From Bacteroidales bacterium (lineage in GTDB: Bacteria > Bacteroidota > Bacteroidia > Bacteroidales > UBA932), in the NCBI GenBank assembly GCA_024398075.1, contig JAKSJM010000024.1, forward strand, positions 1 through 40,599: a stretch of 40,599 nt of DNA, given 5' to 3'. Below are positions 8,340 through 17,341 of this stretch, one piece after another. The notes below the pieces were generated by a model. That model worked only from the letters and a program-made list of their open reading frames with translations. It had not been told where the DNA came from and made no database searches. Position 1 is the stretch's first letter. Each line of letters begins with the position of its first letter. A program made the position numbers and the translations under genes.

Positions 8340-9140
8340 ATGCATCTTCGAGCGAGAATATGGATACGGATAGCGATGGTGGCCACGGCCATCATCGCGG
8401 GAGCATCGCGCCTGGGAGCGCAGGAGATGCACGACGTCCTGAAGGAGTCGCGCATCAGCGCAAAGGGCGCGAGGCGGTCTATGCCTCGCTTCGGCATCCC
8501 GCTCGTAAAGGAAGAGAAGCCAGCGACAAACATACTCTGCACACACCTGATCGAAGAGAACATCGTGTCGAAAAAGAGAGTCTGGAGTGCCACAGAGACC
8601 GCTACAGGCATGCCTGCATGGGTGAGTTGGGATCTGGTGCCAGCGGATAGTACAGAGGCATTGGCACACTTCACCGAGAGGCTCGGACCAAATGCCACTG
8701 CGACGGAAACATGGCAGAAAGTAGCCGGAATCTGCCGCGAATGGGCCAGCGAGAAGCCATCAGTCGCGACCACTGTCGTGTGCGGTCCAATGGTGATGAA
8801 AGGTTCAAGCACACCTTATGCCTACTTCGTGGCGATATGCCGAAGGACCAAGTCACGCATCGGCTTCAAGTCCATTGGTTTTCTCATAGAAAACAGCCCT
8901 GCAGTGCCTTCCAGCGCATATAATATCTCCTGCTCCGTAAACTTCCTGGAGTACCTCAGTGGCTATGACCTCTTTCCACTACTACCGAAGAACATCCAGG
9001 AGATGGTAGAAGACATGACCACCTACGAGCTATTCAGCAGGTATCAGGAGAACGGAGACTACCTCGACATGTACGAAGGCATTGACCCTGAAGACTTCAG
9101 GAACGAGCTGTTCGAGGATATGCGATACGGGCACGACTAG
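8340..9140 (+). CDS. Secreted NUC-type DNA/RNA endonuclease homologue, probably inactive
   Basis: A 266-residue protein with an N-terminal signal peptide (to about 'GASRLGAQ', residue 28). Several landmarks of the DNA/RNA non-specific endonuclease fold appear in order: 'GMPAWVSWDL' (like PxWVAW), 'VPADSTEALAHF' (like the segment just after the catalytic motif), 'WQKVAGICREWA', 'TTVVCGPMV' (like VVTGP) and 'NISCSVNFLEYLSGYDLFPLLP' near the C-terminus. The DRGH motif that carries the catalytic histidine is absent. About 40-50 residues appear to be missing between 'WVSW' and 'LVPAD'. If the family call is right, the protein cannot be a normal nuclease and may bind nucleic acid or have lost function. 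Its stop codon overlaps that of the convergent EamA gene. Confidence 0.65.
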   Translation: MHLRARIWIRIAMVATAIIAGASRLGAQEMHDVLKESRISAKGARRSMPRFGIPLVKEEKPATNILCTHLIEENIVSKKRVWSATETATGMPAWVSWDLVPADSTEALAHFTERLGPNATATETWQKVAGICREWASEKPSVATTVVCGPMVMKGSSTPYAYFVAICRRTKSRIGFKSIGFLIENSPAVPSSAYNISCSVNFLEYLSGYDLFPLLPKNIQEMVEDMTTYELFSRYQENGDYLDMYEGIDPEDFRNELFEDMRYGHD

Positions 9141-10030
9141 CGTCTGAAGCTCTTCAAGCCAGCGAGCCATACACCCAGAAGGGTGACAATGGAACCGATA
9201 AGAGACAGTGTGGTCATCTTCTCCCCCAGCAGTATCACTGCGCCGATAAGGGTGAATACTGGATTAAGATAGAGATAGTTTGTGGACTTCACAGGGCCCA
9301 GGTACTTGATCACAGGGGTCCAGAGGGCATATCCGCCAAGCGATGCGACCACAGCAAGGAAGGTGAGATTCAGGATGAGATCAGGCTCTCTGAAGGCCTC
9401 CCAGTTCATAGGCACTCCCTGCACCCAGATGACTGGGAGTATGGTCAGGAGGCCATAGAAGAAGACCTTTCTGGCCACGAAAGCTGTCGAGTATTTCTCA
9501 GATATGTCGCCAATGAGTATGGTATAGAACGCCCATGTGAGCGATGCCACCATCGCGAGCAGATAGCCGCTCACCGGGATACCCTCAAACACGCTTCCGT
9601 TCAGCATGACCATGGCGATGCCGACCAGCGCGATGACGCTGCCGATGGCAAGAGGCGCAGTCATGCGAGCGCCCTTTCGGCGAAGAGCGATGGCCAGAAG
9701 GCTCGTGACCAGAGGCGTGGTGCAGACGATGAATGATATGCAGCTCGCCTGGTTCGAGACGGCCAGAGCAGTGTTTTCGCCGAAAAAGTACAGCGAGCCA
9801 CCGGTTATGCCGGCGAAAAGAAGGCGGACCTCGTCACGCCATGACTGGGACATCAGTGGCTTCGGAGCGAAGAACCACATGCCAATGTATGCGACCAGGA
9901 ACCTGAAGAAGAATATCTGCGAAGGAGTCAAGTACTTGAGGCACTTGATGGTAGAGATGAAGGTCATACCCCAGACCGCCACTATGGCGAGGGCCAGGAT
10001 ATCGTATATGAGAGTGCTGCGTTTTTCCAT
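9137..10030 (-). CDS. EamA/DMT-family transporter
   Basis: A 297-residue inner-membrane protein with about ten hydrophobic segments in two homologous EamA halves (about residues 10-140 and 152-290). Typical features are 'AIVAVWGMTFISTIKCLKYLTP' at the start and 'YLYLNPVFTLIGAVILLGEKMT' in the second half. Members of this drug/metabolite transporter superfamily export amino acids or other metabolites; the substrate cannot be predicted. The gene stands alone. Its stop codon (TAG, minus strand) overlaps the TAG of the convergent upstream gene inside the tetramer CTAG. Confidence 0.92.
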   Translation of the reverse strand: MEKRSTLIYDILALAIVAVWGMTFISTIKCLKYLTPSQIFFFRFLVAYIGMWFFAPKPLMSQSWRDEVRLLFAGITGGSLYFFGENTALAVSNQASCISFIVCTTPLVTSLLAIALRRKGARMTAPLAIGSVIALVGIAMVMLNGSVFEGIPVSGYLLAMVASLTWAFYTILIGDISEKYSTAFVARKVFFYGLLTILPVIWVQGVPMNWEAFREPDLILNLTFLAVVASLGGYALWTPVIKYLGPVKSTNYLYLNPVFTLIGAVILLGEKMTTLSLIGSIVTLLGVWLAGLKSFRR

Positions 10031-10038
10031 TTCGTGTG

Positions 10039-10046
10039 CAAAGATA
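10039..10046 (-). promoter_or_regulatory. Likely -7 element for the EamA gene
   Basis: The minus strand reads TATCTTTG eight bases before the ATG. No clear -33 TTTG was found. The short distance suggests an mRNA with almost no leader. Confidence 0.45.
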
Positions 10047-10069
10047 GCAGATATTCTAAATATTAGAGT

Positions 10070-10077
10070 TACTTTTG
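10070..10077 (+). promoter_or_regulatory. Likely -7 element for the MFS transporter gene
   Basis: TACTTTTG matches TAnnTTTG and lies 21 bases ahead of the ATG at 10099. A -33 element is not evident. It is divergent from the EamA promoter element in the same short intergenic region. Confidence 0.4.
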
Positions 10078-10098
10078 TGGCCCTTAAACTTTACTGCT

Positions 10099-11289
10099 AT
10101 GGCGTCGACAAACATTTTCAAGGAAAATACCAGATACAAGGCTCTCTTTCTGTCACTTCTTCTTTCTGCGATAGGCTTCGGACTATACAAGGGAGTGATA
10201 GATAACTATATGGCAGAAGTCGTGAAGATGGGAGAGATGGACCGAGGCATCACCGAGTTCTTTAGGGAGCTTCCAGGACTGCTCCTGGTGCTGGTGCTGG
10301 CCATATTCTACAGGTTCTCAGCAGAGAAGATGTACAAGATGGGTATGGTGATCATGGTAGCAGGAATGTTCCTTCAGGCATTCATCTCGCCGGTGAAACT
10401 GCTTGTCATCATGGCCATTTTCTTCTACTCTCTGGGAGAGCATATCCAGCTCGGCATGAAGAACACCCTCTCACTTGAATACTCGAAGGAAGGAGCTGGA
10501 GGTCAAGCACTTGGATATCAGAACTCGATCTATCAGGTGGGCAATCTTCTCGGCTACGCAGCCGTGATCGCCCTCTTCGCCGCCATAGGCGGCACCGGGC
10601 TCTTCAAGCCTATCTTCGTAGCCGCCGCAGCATTCATGACCCTTGCCATGCTCGCGGCATTCCGCCTCACCGGAAACAGCGAGACCGACAGTTCCAAGCG
10701 TCGATTCTACTTCAGGAAGAAGTTCAACAAATACTACATGCTCGAGGTCTTCTACGGAGCCAGAAAGCAGGTATTCTTCACTTTCGGTCCTTATGTCCTC
10801 ATCCTCTTTTACGGCGCTGACGCCGGCGTCATCAGCCTGCTCTTCGCCATTTCGGCGATCGCATGCTTCCTCCTCGCGCCGCTTGTCGGAAAGCTGATCG
10901 ACAGGGTCGGATACAAGCCTGTGATGATCGCGGATACATTGATCCTCGTGATCGTATGCTTCTTCTACGGCTTCGCACACAGGATTTTCCCTATGCACAC
11001 CGCATTCATCGTGTGCTGCGTGAACTACATCCTTGACTCCGTGATATCCCTCGCCTCCATGGCGTCAAACGTGTACGTGCAGGACATCTCCGACTCCAAG
11101 GAAGAGATGAGGGCGACCATCTCCACCGGTATCTCGGTGAACCACCTCATCACCATCTTCATCGCCCTTCTGGGCGGCTGGATCTGGAAGGTGCTCGGCA
11201 TCGAGACTCTCTTCATCGTATCTGCCGTGCTGGGCCTGTGCAACAGTGCATACGCCGCCACCATCAAAACGAAGAAGCAGGGCTCTTAA
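10099..11289 (+). CDS. Major facilitator superfamily transporter
   Basis: A 396-residue protein from the ATG at 10099; the in-frame ATG at 10075 would overlap the likely -7 element and is disfavoured. About twelve hydrophobic segments are present in two groups of six. They are separated by a charged loop near 'GNSETDSSKRRFYFRKKFNKYY'. The first half has 'AIGFGLYKGVIDNYMAEVV', and the second half has the loop 'LVGKLIDRVGYKPVM', which resembles the MFS loop motif GxxxDRxGxR/K. Substrate unknown. It is divergently transcribed from the EamA gene and convergent with the tricorn-type protease gene, 14 bp away. Confidence 0.9.
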   Translation: MASTNIFKENTRYKALFLSLLLSAIGFGLYKGVIDNYMAEVVKMGEMDRGITEFFRELPGLLLVLVLAIFYRFSAEKMYKMGMVIMVAGMFLQAFISPVKLLVIMAIFFYSLGEHIQLGMKNTLSLEYSKEGAGGQALGYQNSIYQVGNLLGYAAVIALFAAIGGTGLFKPIFVAAAAFMTLAMLAAFRLTGNSETDSSKRRFYFRKKFNKYYMLEVFYGARKQVFFTFGPYVLILFYGADAGVISLLFAISAIACFLLAPLVGKLIDRVGYKPVMIADTLILVIVCFFYGFAHRIFPMHTAFIVCCVNYILDSVISLASMASNVYVQDISDSKEEMRATISTGISVNHLITIFIALLGGWIWKVLGIETLFIVSAVLGLCNSAYAATIKTKKQGS

Positions 11290-11296
11290 GCCCTGC
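11277..11296. terminator. Possible weak bidirectional terminator
   Basis: An 8-bp stem, GCAGGGCT (11277-11284) with AGCCCTGC (11289-11296), encloses a four-base loop between two convergent genes. There is no clear T-run, so function as an intrinsic terminator is uncertain. Confidence 0.35.
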
Positions 11297-11303
11297 CTCT
11301 CAG

Positions 11304-14300
11304 CTATTTCTGTATCTCTTTCAGCATCTCCTTGACCGCAGCCTCAAGCTGCTGGTCTTCGCCTCTCATGACAGCCGCTGGGTCATTGTAAACCAGGATG
11401 TCAGGCTCGATCTGGAGGTTCTCGATAGGACGGTCATCCTTGAGTCCCCATGCGGTGACCTCTGGGATACCGAAGACGAGCGAAGCGTCTACCTGGGTCT
11501 CCCACCATACAGCGGTCATGGTGCCTGGCACTGGCGCACCGATGAGCTTGCCGATGCCGAGTGACTTATAAACATAAGGGAATCCACATGCGTCAGAGTA
11601 GTTATCCTCGCCAATGAGTACGCATGAAGGCTTGGTCCACTTGTCGTAAGGGTCGGTGCCGATGTACTGGCCACGAGGGCGATACTCGATGTAGGCCTTA
11701 CCATTCAGGAACTGAGCGAGGTCCTCGTGGAGCCATCCACCACCATTGTGACGGGTATCGACGATAAGCGCCTCACAGCCTCTGTACTTGCCCAATGCAT
11801 TTGAGAACACAGTCCTGAAGCTCTCTGAATCCATGCCCTTGACATGCACATAACCGATCTTTCCACCAGAAAGCTTCTCCACCATCTGCTCACGCTGGCG
11901 CACCCATTTGGTATAGAGAAGTGGCGAGTCGGACGAGTTCGGTGTGAGGTAAAGTGTAGTTTTCTTGCCGCTCTTCTCCACCACGAGCTGCACTCTCTTG
12001 CCTGACTTCCAAGCAAATGCCTCGTACCAGGTCTTTCCTGCTGGAATCGCCTGACCGTCAATGGCCAGAATCACGTCACCAGCCTTGATCTCAGGATCTA
12101 CATTTCCAAGCATGCCGCCAGGAAGCATCTCCGCGATCTTCAATCCCTTGCCGGTGTAGTTCATGTCGTAAAGGACGCCAATGTGTCCGGCATTTGGAGC
12201 TCCGGAAGGAGCTGATGGGCGGTAGCGAGCACCTGTGTGCGAGCCGTTCAGCTCGCCCAGCATCTCCGAGAGGAGGTCCTGGAAGTCATAGTTGTTTGTG
12301 ATGTATGGAAGGAACTGAGCGTAGTTATCATGCATTGACTTCCAGTCGAGACCGTGGATATCCTTGTCGTAGAACTTCTCGTCCACCTGCTTCCAGCAGT
12401 GCTCGAAGATGTATGCTCTCTCCTCTGCAGGATAGTAGTCATACTCTCCGCTGAAACTTACCGACTTCGTGCTTCCTGTCTTAAGATCAAGCTTAGATAC
12501 GCTCAGAAGGCCGATCATATAGACATTCTTTCCGTCCTTATCTGGGAAGAAACGGCCACGCACGCCCTTCTTGACTACTTTCTGCTCCCTGGTTCTGAGG
12601 TCTACCGAGCAAAGGTCGCCACCACTTGTGAAGTAGAGGACTCCGTCTGGAGACATGATGAGGTCGCCTATGCTTGACGAAGCGCGAGTAAGGCGGATGG
12701 TACGGTCCTCGATGCCTGCGAGGTCGAGCTTCACAGGCTCTACCTTGCCCTTCTTCGCATTCTTGGTGCTGTCCTTAGCCTCCTTGGCCTCCTGTTTCTC
12801 AGCTTTCTTGTCACCTTCCTTCATGAGTTTCTCGATGTCGACCTCATTCTGAGCACGGGTGTACTCGTAGTAAGCCTTGCCATCGAAGAACATGATGTAT
12901 GCGTCTCTGTATGAGCCCCAGCTACCATGGCTGCGATAGCCGGCGCGGTCTGAGGTCCAGATCATGGCCTTGCCGCCGAGTGCCCAGCGGAAGTCGCCAT
13001 CCTTATATCCGCTCTTTGTGAGGTTTGTGACCACGCCGCTCTCCACATCTATGAGAGCCACGTCTTCATTGTTCCAGCCACCCAGAGCTCCATAATTACA
13101 CAGGATGGACTTGGAGTCAGGGCTCCAGGAGTAGTCCTGATCACCATCTGAGTATGAGTAGTTTACGTCCTTAAGAAGAGACTTCTCCTCGCCAGACTTG
13201 ATGTTCTTTACGACTATCTCGGTACGGTCGCGAAGGAAGGCAAGGTACTTGCCGTCTGGCGACACCTGAGGCTGGAAGCAGGTCTGACCAGGGGTGGTCA
13301 CCCTCTCCTCCTTGAAGTCGTAGGCGAGAGAGAAATACTTGTCATCCTTGTCAGCAAGTGTGGTCTTGTAGACACCCCACTCACCATTGCGCTCAGAAGC
13401 GTAGTAGAGAGTACGTCCGGTCTCGTCAAATGAGATGCCTCTTTCCTGACATGCTGTATCAGTGATTCTTCTGGTGCTCTTGGCCTCGGTAGATGTGACA
13501 TACACATCGCCACGGCTGATGACTGCGATCTCCTTTCCTGTAGGAGAAGGAGCGATGGTGCGCACGCTGTATGAAGCTGACTGACGTATGGACTCGCGAT
13601 CCACGATGTCCTTCGCGATGGTGATCTCGACCTTCTTAGGCTGGGTTCCCTCCTTCACGGTGTAAAGGTCACCATTGTACGAAAGAAGTACGGTTCCATC
13701 CTGCGCTGCGCTGATGTGACGCACTGGATGAGTAGAGAACGATGTCAGCTGTTTAGGTGCGGAACCATCTAAGGATGAGCGCCATACATTCAGGGAACCG
13801 CTCTTCTCTGAAAGGTATGCGAATGACCTGCCATCACCGAGGAAGGCTGGGCAGAGATCCTCACCTGCGAAGTCTGAGAGCTTTCTGTAGCTGCCGTCTG
13901 CAGGATCGAACGCCCAGATGTCCCTGGTCACTGAAGAGGTATGGTGCTTACGGAGTGGGTCCTCATAGCCCTTGTTATCCTCGTAGAGCATCACGCGGGC
14001 GGCATTCACGCTCACGGCTGTCATGGTGACAGAGGTCAGCTGCTTAGGCGCGCCGCCGTCGAGCGACACCTCATATACCTGTGCCGAGCCGGGGAAATTT
14101 GAGTAAGATGGATCCAGCTGTATGTTTGCGCTGAAGATGACTGTGCCGTCAATGGTGGTAGCGAGAGGCGTCTCAGCGCCCTGGTACGCGGTCACGCGGA
14201 CTGGCGCGCCACCTTCTGCGGCCACCTTCCAGATGTCCTTCGTAAGCTCGCGGGTAGAGCTGAAGACGATATACTTGCCGTCCTTGGTCCAGATAGGATC

Positions 14301-14501
14301 AGCGTCATGGGCTGGGTTTGTAGTAAGCTGACGAGCCACGCCGCCTGCCGTAGGGACGGTCCAGATGTCGCCCTGGTATGCGAAGGCAATGCACTTGCCA
14401 TCAGGCGATATGGAGCTCTTTCTGAGCCAGCGTGGAGTGGTCTGGGAAAATGCGGCCATGGAGATGGCGCACAGGATCACAGTCAATGTGAACTTCTTCA
14501 T
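11304..14501 (-). CDS. Tricorn-type S41 protease with beta-propeller domains, secreted
   Basis: A 1065-residue protein with a signal peptide ending at 'MAAFSQ' (residue 20). It follows the tricorn layout. The N-terminal half has repeated PD40/TolB-like blades ('ISPDGKCIAFAYQGDIWTVP', 'VSPDGKYLAFLRD', 'WSPDSKSILCNYG'). A charged Lys/Glu/Ala-rich insert at about 550-600 is followed by a second propeller, a helical segment, a PDZ domain ('PEIKAGDVILAIDGQ') and the S41 catalytic domain. The catalytic residues fit tricorn protease: His755 in 'NGSHTGAR' and Ser969 in 'NYSDACGFPY', near the archaeal His746 and Ser965. Relatives degrade peptides; the signal peptide places this one in the periplasm. 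It is a single gene. Confidence 0.93.
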   Translation of the reverse strand: MKKFTLTVILCAISMAAFSQTTPRWLRKSSISPDGKCIAFAYQGDIWTVPTAGGVARQLTTNPAHDADPIWTKDGKYIVFSSTRELTKDIWKVAAEGGAPVRVTAYQGAETPLATTIDGTVIFSANIQLDPSYSNFPGSAQVYEVSLDGGAPKQLTSVTMTAVSVNAARVMLYEDNKGYEDPLRKHHTSSVTRDIWAFDPADGSYRKLSDFAGEDLCPAFLGDGRSFAYLSEKSGSLNVWRSSLDGSAPKQLTSFSTHPVRHISAAQDGTVLLSYNGDLYTVKEGTQPKKVEITIAKDIVDRESIRQSASYSVRTIAPSPTGKEIAVISRGDVYVTSTEAKSTRRITDTACQERGISFDETGRTLYYASERNGEWGVYKTTLADKDDKYFSLAYDFKEERVTTPGQTCFQPQVSPDGKYLAFLRDRTEIVVKNIKSGEEKSLLKDVNYSYSDGDQDYSWSPDSKSILCNYGALGGWNNEDVALIDVESGVVTNLTKSGYKDGDFRWALGGKAMIWTSDRAGYRSHGSWGSYRDAYIMFFDGKAYYEYTRAQNEVDIEKLMKEGDKKAEKQEAKEAKDSTKNAKKGKVEPVKLDLAGIEDRTIRLTRASSSIGDLIMSPDGVLYFTSGGDLCSVDLRTREQKVVKKGVRGRFFPDKDGKNVYMIGLLSVSKLDLKTGSTKSVSFSGEYDYYPAEERAYIFEHCWKQVDEKFYDKDIHGLDWKSMHDNYAQFLPYITNNYDFQDLLSEMLGELNGSHTGARYRPSAPSGAPNAGHIGVLYDMNYTGKGLKIAEMLPGGMLGNVDPEIKAGDVILAIDGQAIPAGKTWYEAFAWKSGKRVQLVVEKSGKKTTLYLTPNSSDSPLLYTKWVRQREQMVEKLSGGKIGYVHVKGMDSESFRTVFSNALGKYRGCEALIVDTRHNGGGWLHEDLAQFLNGKAYIEYRPRGQYIGTDPYDKWTKPSCVLIGEDNYSDACGFPYVYKSLGIGKLIGAPVPGTMTAVWWETQVDASLVFGIPEVTAWGLKDDRPIENLQIEPDILVYNDPAAVMRGEDQQLEAAVKEMLKEIQK

Positions 14502-14526
14502 AGGGGAATATTATTTTAAATTCATT

Positions 14527-14534
14527 CAAAGTTA
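14527..14534 (-). promoter_or_regulatory. Likely -7 element for the tricorn-type protease gene
   Basis: The minus strand reads TAACTTTG, matching TAnnTTTG, 25 bases ahead of the ATG at 14501. No TTTG at the usual distance was found. Confidence 0.4.
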
Positions 14535-14563
14535 TGCAATCCCGTTCAAACATCCTAAAGAGT

Positions 14564-14595
14564 TTTGGTGTTTTCGGGGAAATGGGTTATTTTTA
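14564..14595 (+). promoter_or_regulatory. Likely promoter of the esterase-Dcu operon
   Basis: TTTG (14564-14567) and TATTTTTA (14588-14595) are separated by 20 bp. This fits the Bacteroidetes -33/-7 pattern with one mismatch, the last base of TAnnTTTG. It lies 20 bases ahead of the ATG at 14616. Confidence 0.5.
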
Positions 14596-14615
14596 CTTGA
14601 CTAACTACACAAGTA

Positions 14616-15947
14616 ATGAAAGGAAAAATAATCGCACTCGCATTGGCATTCTGTCCAGTATCACTTTTCGCACAGTTCGCATGGCAGCCTCAGCAGGCGG
14701 AGACTCCCGTCGTGGAGAAAGGAGCCGGCATCACTAAAGTCGTAGCCCACACGAAGGTGGGCGACTGGGGCACGCTCGTGGAGAGCATCGAAGTCACCGT
14801 GAAGAAGGACAAGATGCTGAAGAAGCTTACCGCTGCCGATTTCGACATCATTGGCAATGTATCAAACACCATGTACGACCCAGCCACAGGCGAGATGGTC
14901 GCAGACTACCTGGATGACGAGCTCAGCATCGAGGTGAATGGCAGCGTGCTCACCATCAAGGCGAAGCCGTTTGACGCTGACGGAAAGAGAAACCAGATGT
15001 GGAAGAAGGAGCCTTGGCAGGTAATCTGTACAAACCCAGCCCTTTCCTTCTCGGCGAAGGACGTGGATGAGAAGACCATAGCAGTCATAGACGACTGCAT
15101 CAAGGGCAGCTTCAGCTACGCCGGCATCACCAGAGAGTACATGCTCTACCTGCCGAAGGACGAGAAGGGCGAGGTCATCCCGAATGTCCCTCTGTTTGTT
15201 TGGCAGATCGGAGGTGGCGAGTATAATCAGGACCTCATGACTGTCGCACTCGCAAACAAGTGCATGGCATCATTGCCACAGAACGGCTACAGATGCGCTA
15301 CGCTGGTGTTTGCACTCGCGAACCCGAACTACTCGTACAGCGCATCACTCGACCCTGAGAAGATCAAGCTCATCGATAAGAACAATGCTCTCCAGATGGC
15401 CTTCATCGACCAGCTCATCGCGGAGGGCAAGGTGGATGGCTCGAAGCTTTTCTGCGCAGGAGCATCCAGCGGCGGTGGCTGCACCATGCGCTTCATGATG
15501 CAGTTTGCATCGCGCTTCCAGGCCGCCATCCCTATCTGTGCCATGGATCCTATCGTCCCTATCCACATGCCGCTTCGCGAGAAGCCAGGCACAAACATGG
15601 GCCAGTTCACAAACGAAGTGGAGAAGGTTTGGCGCGGCTCAGAGGCCATCTACAAGTGGAATGGCAGCGAGATGGTGGCGCAGCCTATGGATATCGAGGC
15701 GTTCGCGAAGCTCCCTATGTACTTCGCTCACGCCCAGGACGACAACACCTGCAGCGTCCTCAGCACCTACATCTACAGTGACGCGCGCAAGCGACTCGGC
15801 GCGAAGGATGACCTCATCCGCATCTACAGCGACGACGATATGCGCGCCTTCGGCTTCGGCGGCATGCTCAGCCACTTCAGCTGGTGCCGCGTGCTGAATG
15901 ACTATGCCGATGGAGAGCCTATGGGCTGGCTTGTAAAGAAATTTTAA
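14616..15947 (+). CDS. Secreted alpha/beta-hydrolase (esterase-like)
   Basis: A 443-residue protein with a signal peptide ending near 'VSLFAQ' (residue 20). The first 150 residues form a beta-rich domain. The rest is an alpha/beta-hydrolase: the nucleophile elbow is 'GASSG' with Ser284, and plausible partners are Asp in 'YFAHAQDDNT' and His in 'GGMLSHFSW'. The layout resembles secreted Bacteroidetes feruloyl/acetyl esterases and PHB-depolymerase-like enzymes that act on plant or host polymers. The exact substrate is unknown. It is the first gene of a three-gene operon with a C4-dicarboxylate transporter (12-bp gap) and an outer-membrane protein. Confidence 0.8.
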   Translation: MKGKIIALALAFCPVSLFAQFAWQPQQAETPVVEKGAGITKVVAHTKVGDWGTLVESIEVTVKKDKMLKKLTAADFDIIGNVSNTMYDPATGEMVADYLDDELSIEVNGSVLTIKAKPFDADGKRNQMWKKEPWQVICTNPALSFSAKDVDEKTIAVIDDCIKGSFSYAGITREYMLYLPKDEKGEVIPNVPLFVWQIGGGEYNQDLMTVALANKCMASLPQNGYRCATLVFALANPNYSYSASLDPEKIKLIDKNNALQMAFIDQLIAEGKVDGSKLFCAGASSGGGCTMRFMMQFASRFQAAIPICAMDPIVPIHMPLREKPGTNMGQFTNEVEKVWRGSEAIYKWNGSEMVAQPMDIEAFAKLPMYFAHAQDDNTCSVLSTYIYSDARKRLGAKDDLIRIYSDDDMRAFGFGGMLSHFSWCRVLNDYADGEPMGWLVKKF

Positions 15948-15959
15948 AGTATCTGATAC

Positions 15960-17336
15960 ATGACACTACTCATGATCATCGAGCTGCTTGTAGTTCTTCT
16001 CGCGCTCTATGTAGGTTCTCGCTATGGTAGTCTGGCTCTCGGTGCCATCTCGGGCATTGGCCTCGCCATACTGGTATTCGGATTCGGGCTTAAGCCAGGT
16101 AATCCGCCTACCGATGTCATCTACATCATCATTGCCGCCATCACATGTGCTGGTATGCTTCAGGCAGCGGGAGGTATGGACTGGATGATACAGATAGCGG
16201 AGCGCATGCTCAGAAAGCATCCCGACCACATCACGTTCTACGCGCCTCTGTGCACGTTTTTCCTCACTGTGCTGGTCGGCACCGGTCATGTAGTGTACAC
16301 GCTCATGCCTATCATCTGCGATATCGCCTTGAAGAAAGGCATACGCCCTGAGCGCCCTTGCGGCGTGGCCAGCGTAGCGTCGCAGGTCGGCATCACCTGC
16401 TCCCCTATCGCGGCAGCCGTGGCTTCGTTTGTGGTCATCTCAAATGCCAATGGTTTCGATGTGAACAACCTCCAGGTGATCGCCATCACCATCCCAGCGT
16501 CCATCATTGGCCTTATCGCGGCATCTGCATGCTCGTACAAGAGAGGCAAGGACCTCGACAAGGACCCAGCCTTCCAGGCGAGATGCGCCGACCCTGAGAT
16601 GTATGAATATATGTATGGTCACTCAGCGACCACCCTCGACAAGGTCATCAGCAAGTCTGCGAAGATGTCGGTGTACATCTTCCTCGCTGCCATCGGAGTG
16701 ATCGTGGTCATCTCGCTCTGCCAGATTCTGGGCTGCGACATACGTCCACGCTTCGCCACAGGCGCGCTCGATGACGCTGGAAACCCTGTCACCAAGCCTC
16801 TCGCGATGAACCTCATCATCCAGATAGTGATGCTCGCAGCTGCCGCATTCATGGTCATCTGCGCCAAGGCGAGCCCTAAGAAGGCCGTTGCAGGCACCGT
16901 ATGGCAGGCCGGCATGGTCGCAGTCGTCGCCATCTACGGCATCGCATGGCTCGCCGACACCTACTTCGGAAACTACCTCACACAGATGCAGGAAGGACTT
17001 TCAGGCATCGTCAAGGCATATCCTTGGGCCATCGCATTTGCGTTCTTCGCAGTGTCGGTGCTCATCAACTCCCAGGGCGCTGTGGTAGTGGCAATGCTTC
17101 CGCTCGCCTACTCCCTCGGCATCCCGGGCCCAGTCCTTCTGGGCGTCCTGCCTTCGGTCTACGGCTACTTCTTCATCCCGAACTACCCTTCGGACATCGC
17201 CACAGTGAACTTTGACCGCTCAGGCACCACCGTCATCGGCAAGTACCTGCTGAACCACTCGTTCATGATGCCCGGCCTGGTGAGCGTGATCGTAGCCACC
17301 GTCGTGGGATATCTGATGACAATGATAATTTATTAA
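15960..17336 (+). CDS. Anaerobic C4-dicarboxylate transporter, Dcu family
   Basis: A 458-residue inner-membrane protein with about ten to twelve hydrophobic segments. Family signatures are near the N-terminus ('GLKPGNPPTDVIYIIIAAIT', 'AAGGMDWMI'), the conserved 'GTGHVVYTLMPII', 'PERPCGVASVASQVGITCSP' and 'FIPNYPSDIATVNFDRSGTT' near the end. DcuA/DcuB proteins exchange fumarate, succinate, malate or aspartate, and in fumarate-respiring Bacteroidales they typically export succinate. The length is close to the usual 430-460. It sits between the secreted esterase and an outer-membrane protein, both only a few bases away. I do not assign DcuA versus DcuB. Confidence 0.95.
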   Translation: MTLLMIIELLVVLLALYVGSRYGSLALGAISGIGLAILVFGFGLKPGNPPTDVIYIIIAAITCAGMLQAAGGMDWMIQIAERMLRKHPDHITFYAPLCTFFLTVLVGTGHVVYTLMPIICDIALKKGIRPERPCGVASVASQVGITCSPIAAAVASFVVISNANGFDVNNLQVIAITIPASIIGLIAASACSYKRGKDLDKDPAFQARCADPEMYEYMYGHSATTLDKVISKSAKMSVYIFLAAIGVIVVISLCQILGCDIRPRFATGALDDAGNPVTKPLAMNLIIQIVMLAAAAFMVICAKASPKKAVAGTVWQAGMVAVVAIYGIAWLADTYFGNYLTQMQEGLSGIVKAYPWAIAFAFFAVSVLINSQGAVVVAMLPLAYSLGIPGPVLLGVLPSVYGYFFIPNYPSDIATVNFDRSGTTVIGKYLLNHSFMMPGLVSVIVATVVGYLMTMIIY

Positions 17337-17341
17337 GATAT

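Noticed and set aside
10471-10998. 175-codon minus-strand frame inside the MFS gene
   Set aside because: Very charged, biased composition typical of a shadow frame; no independent evidence.
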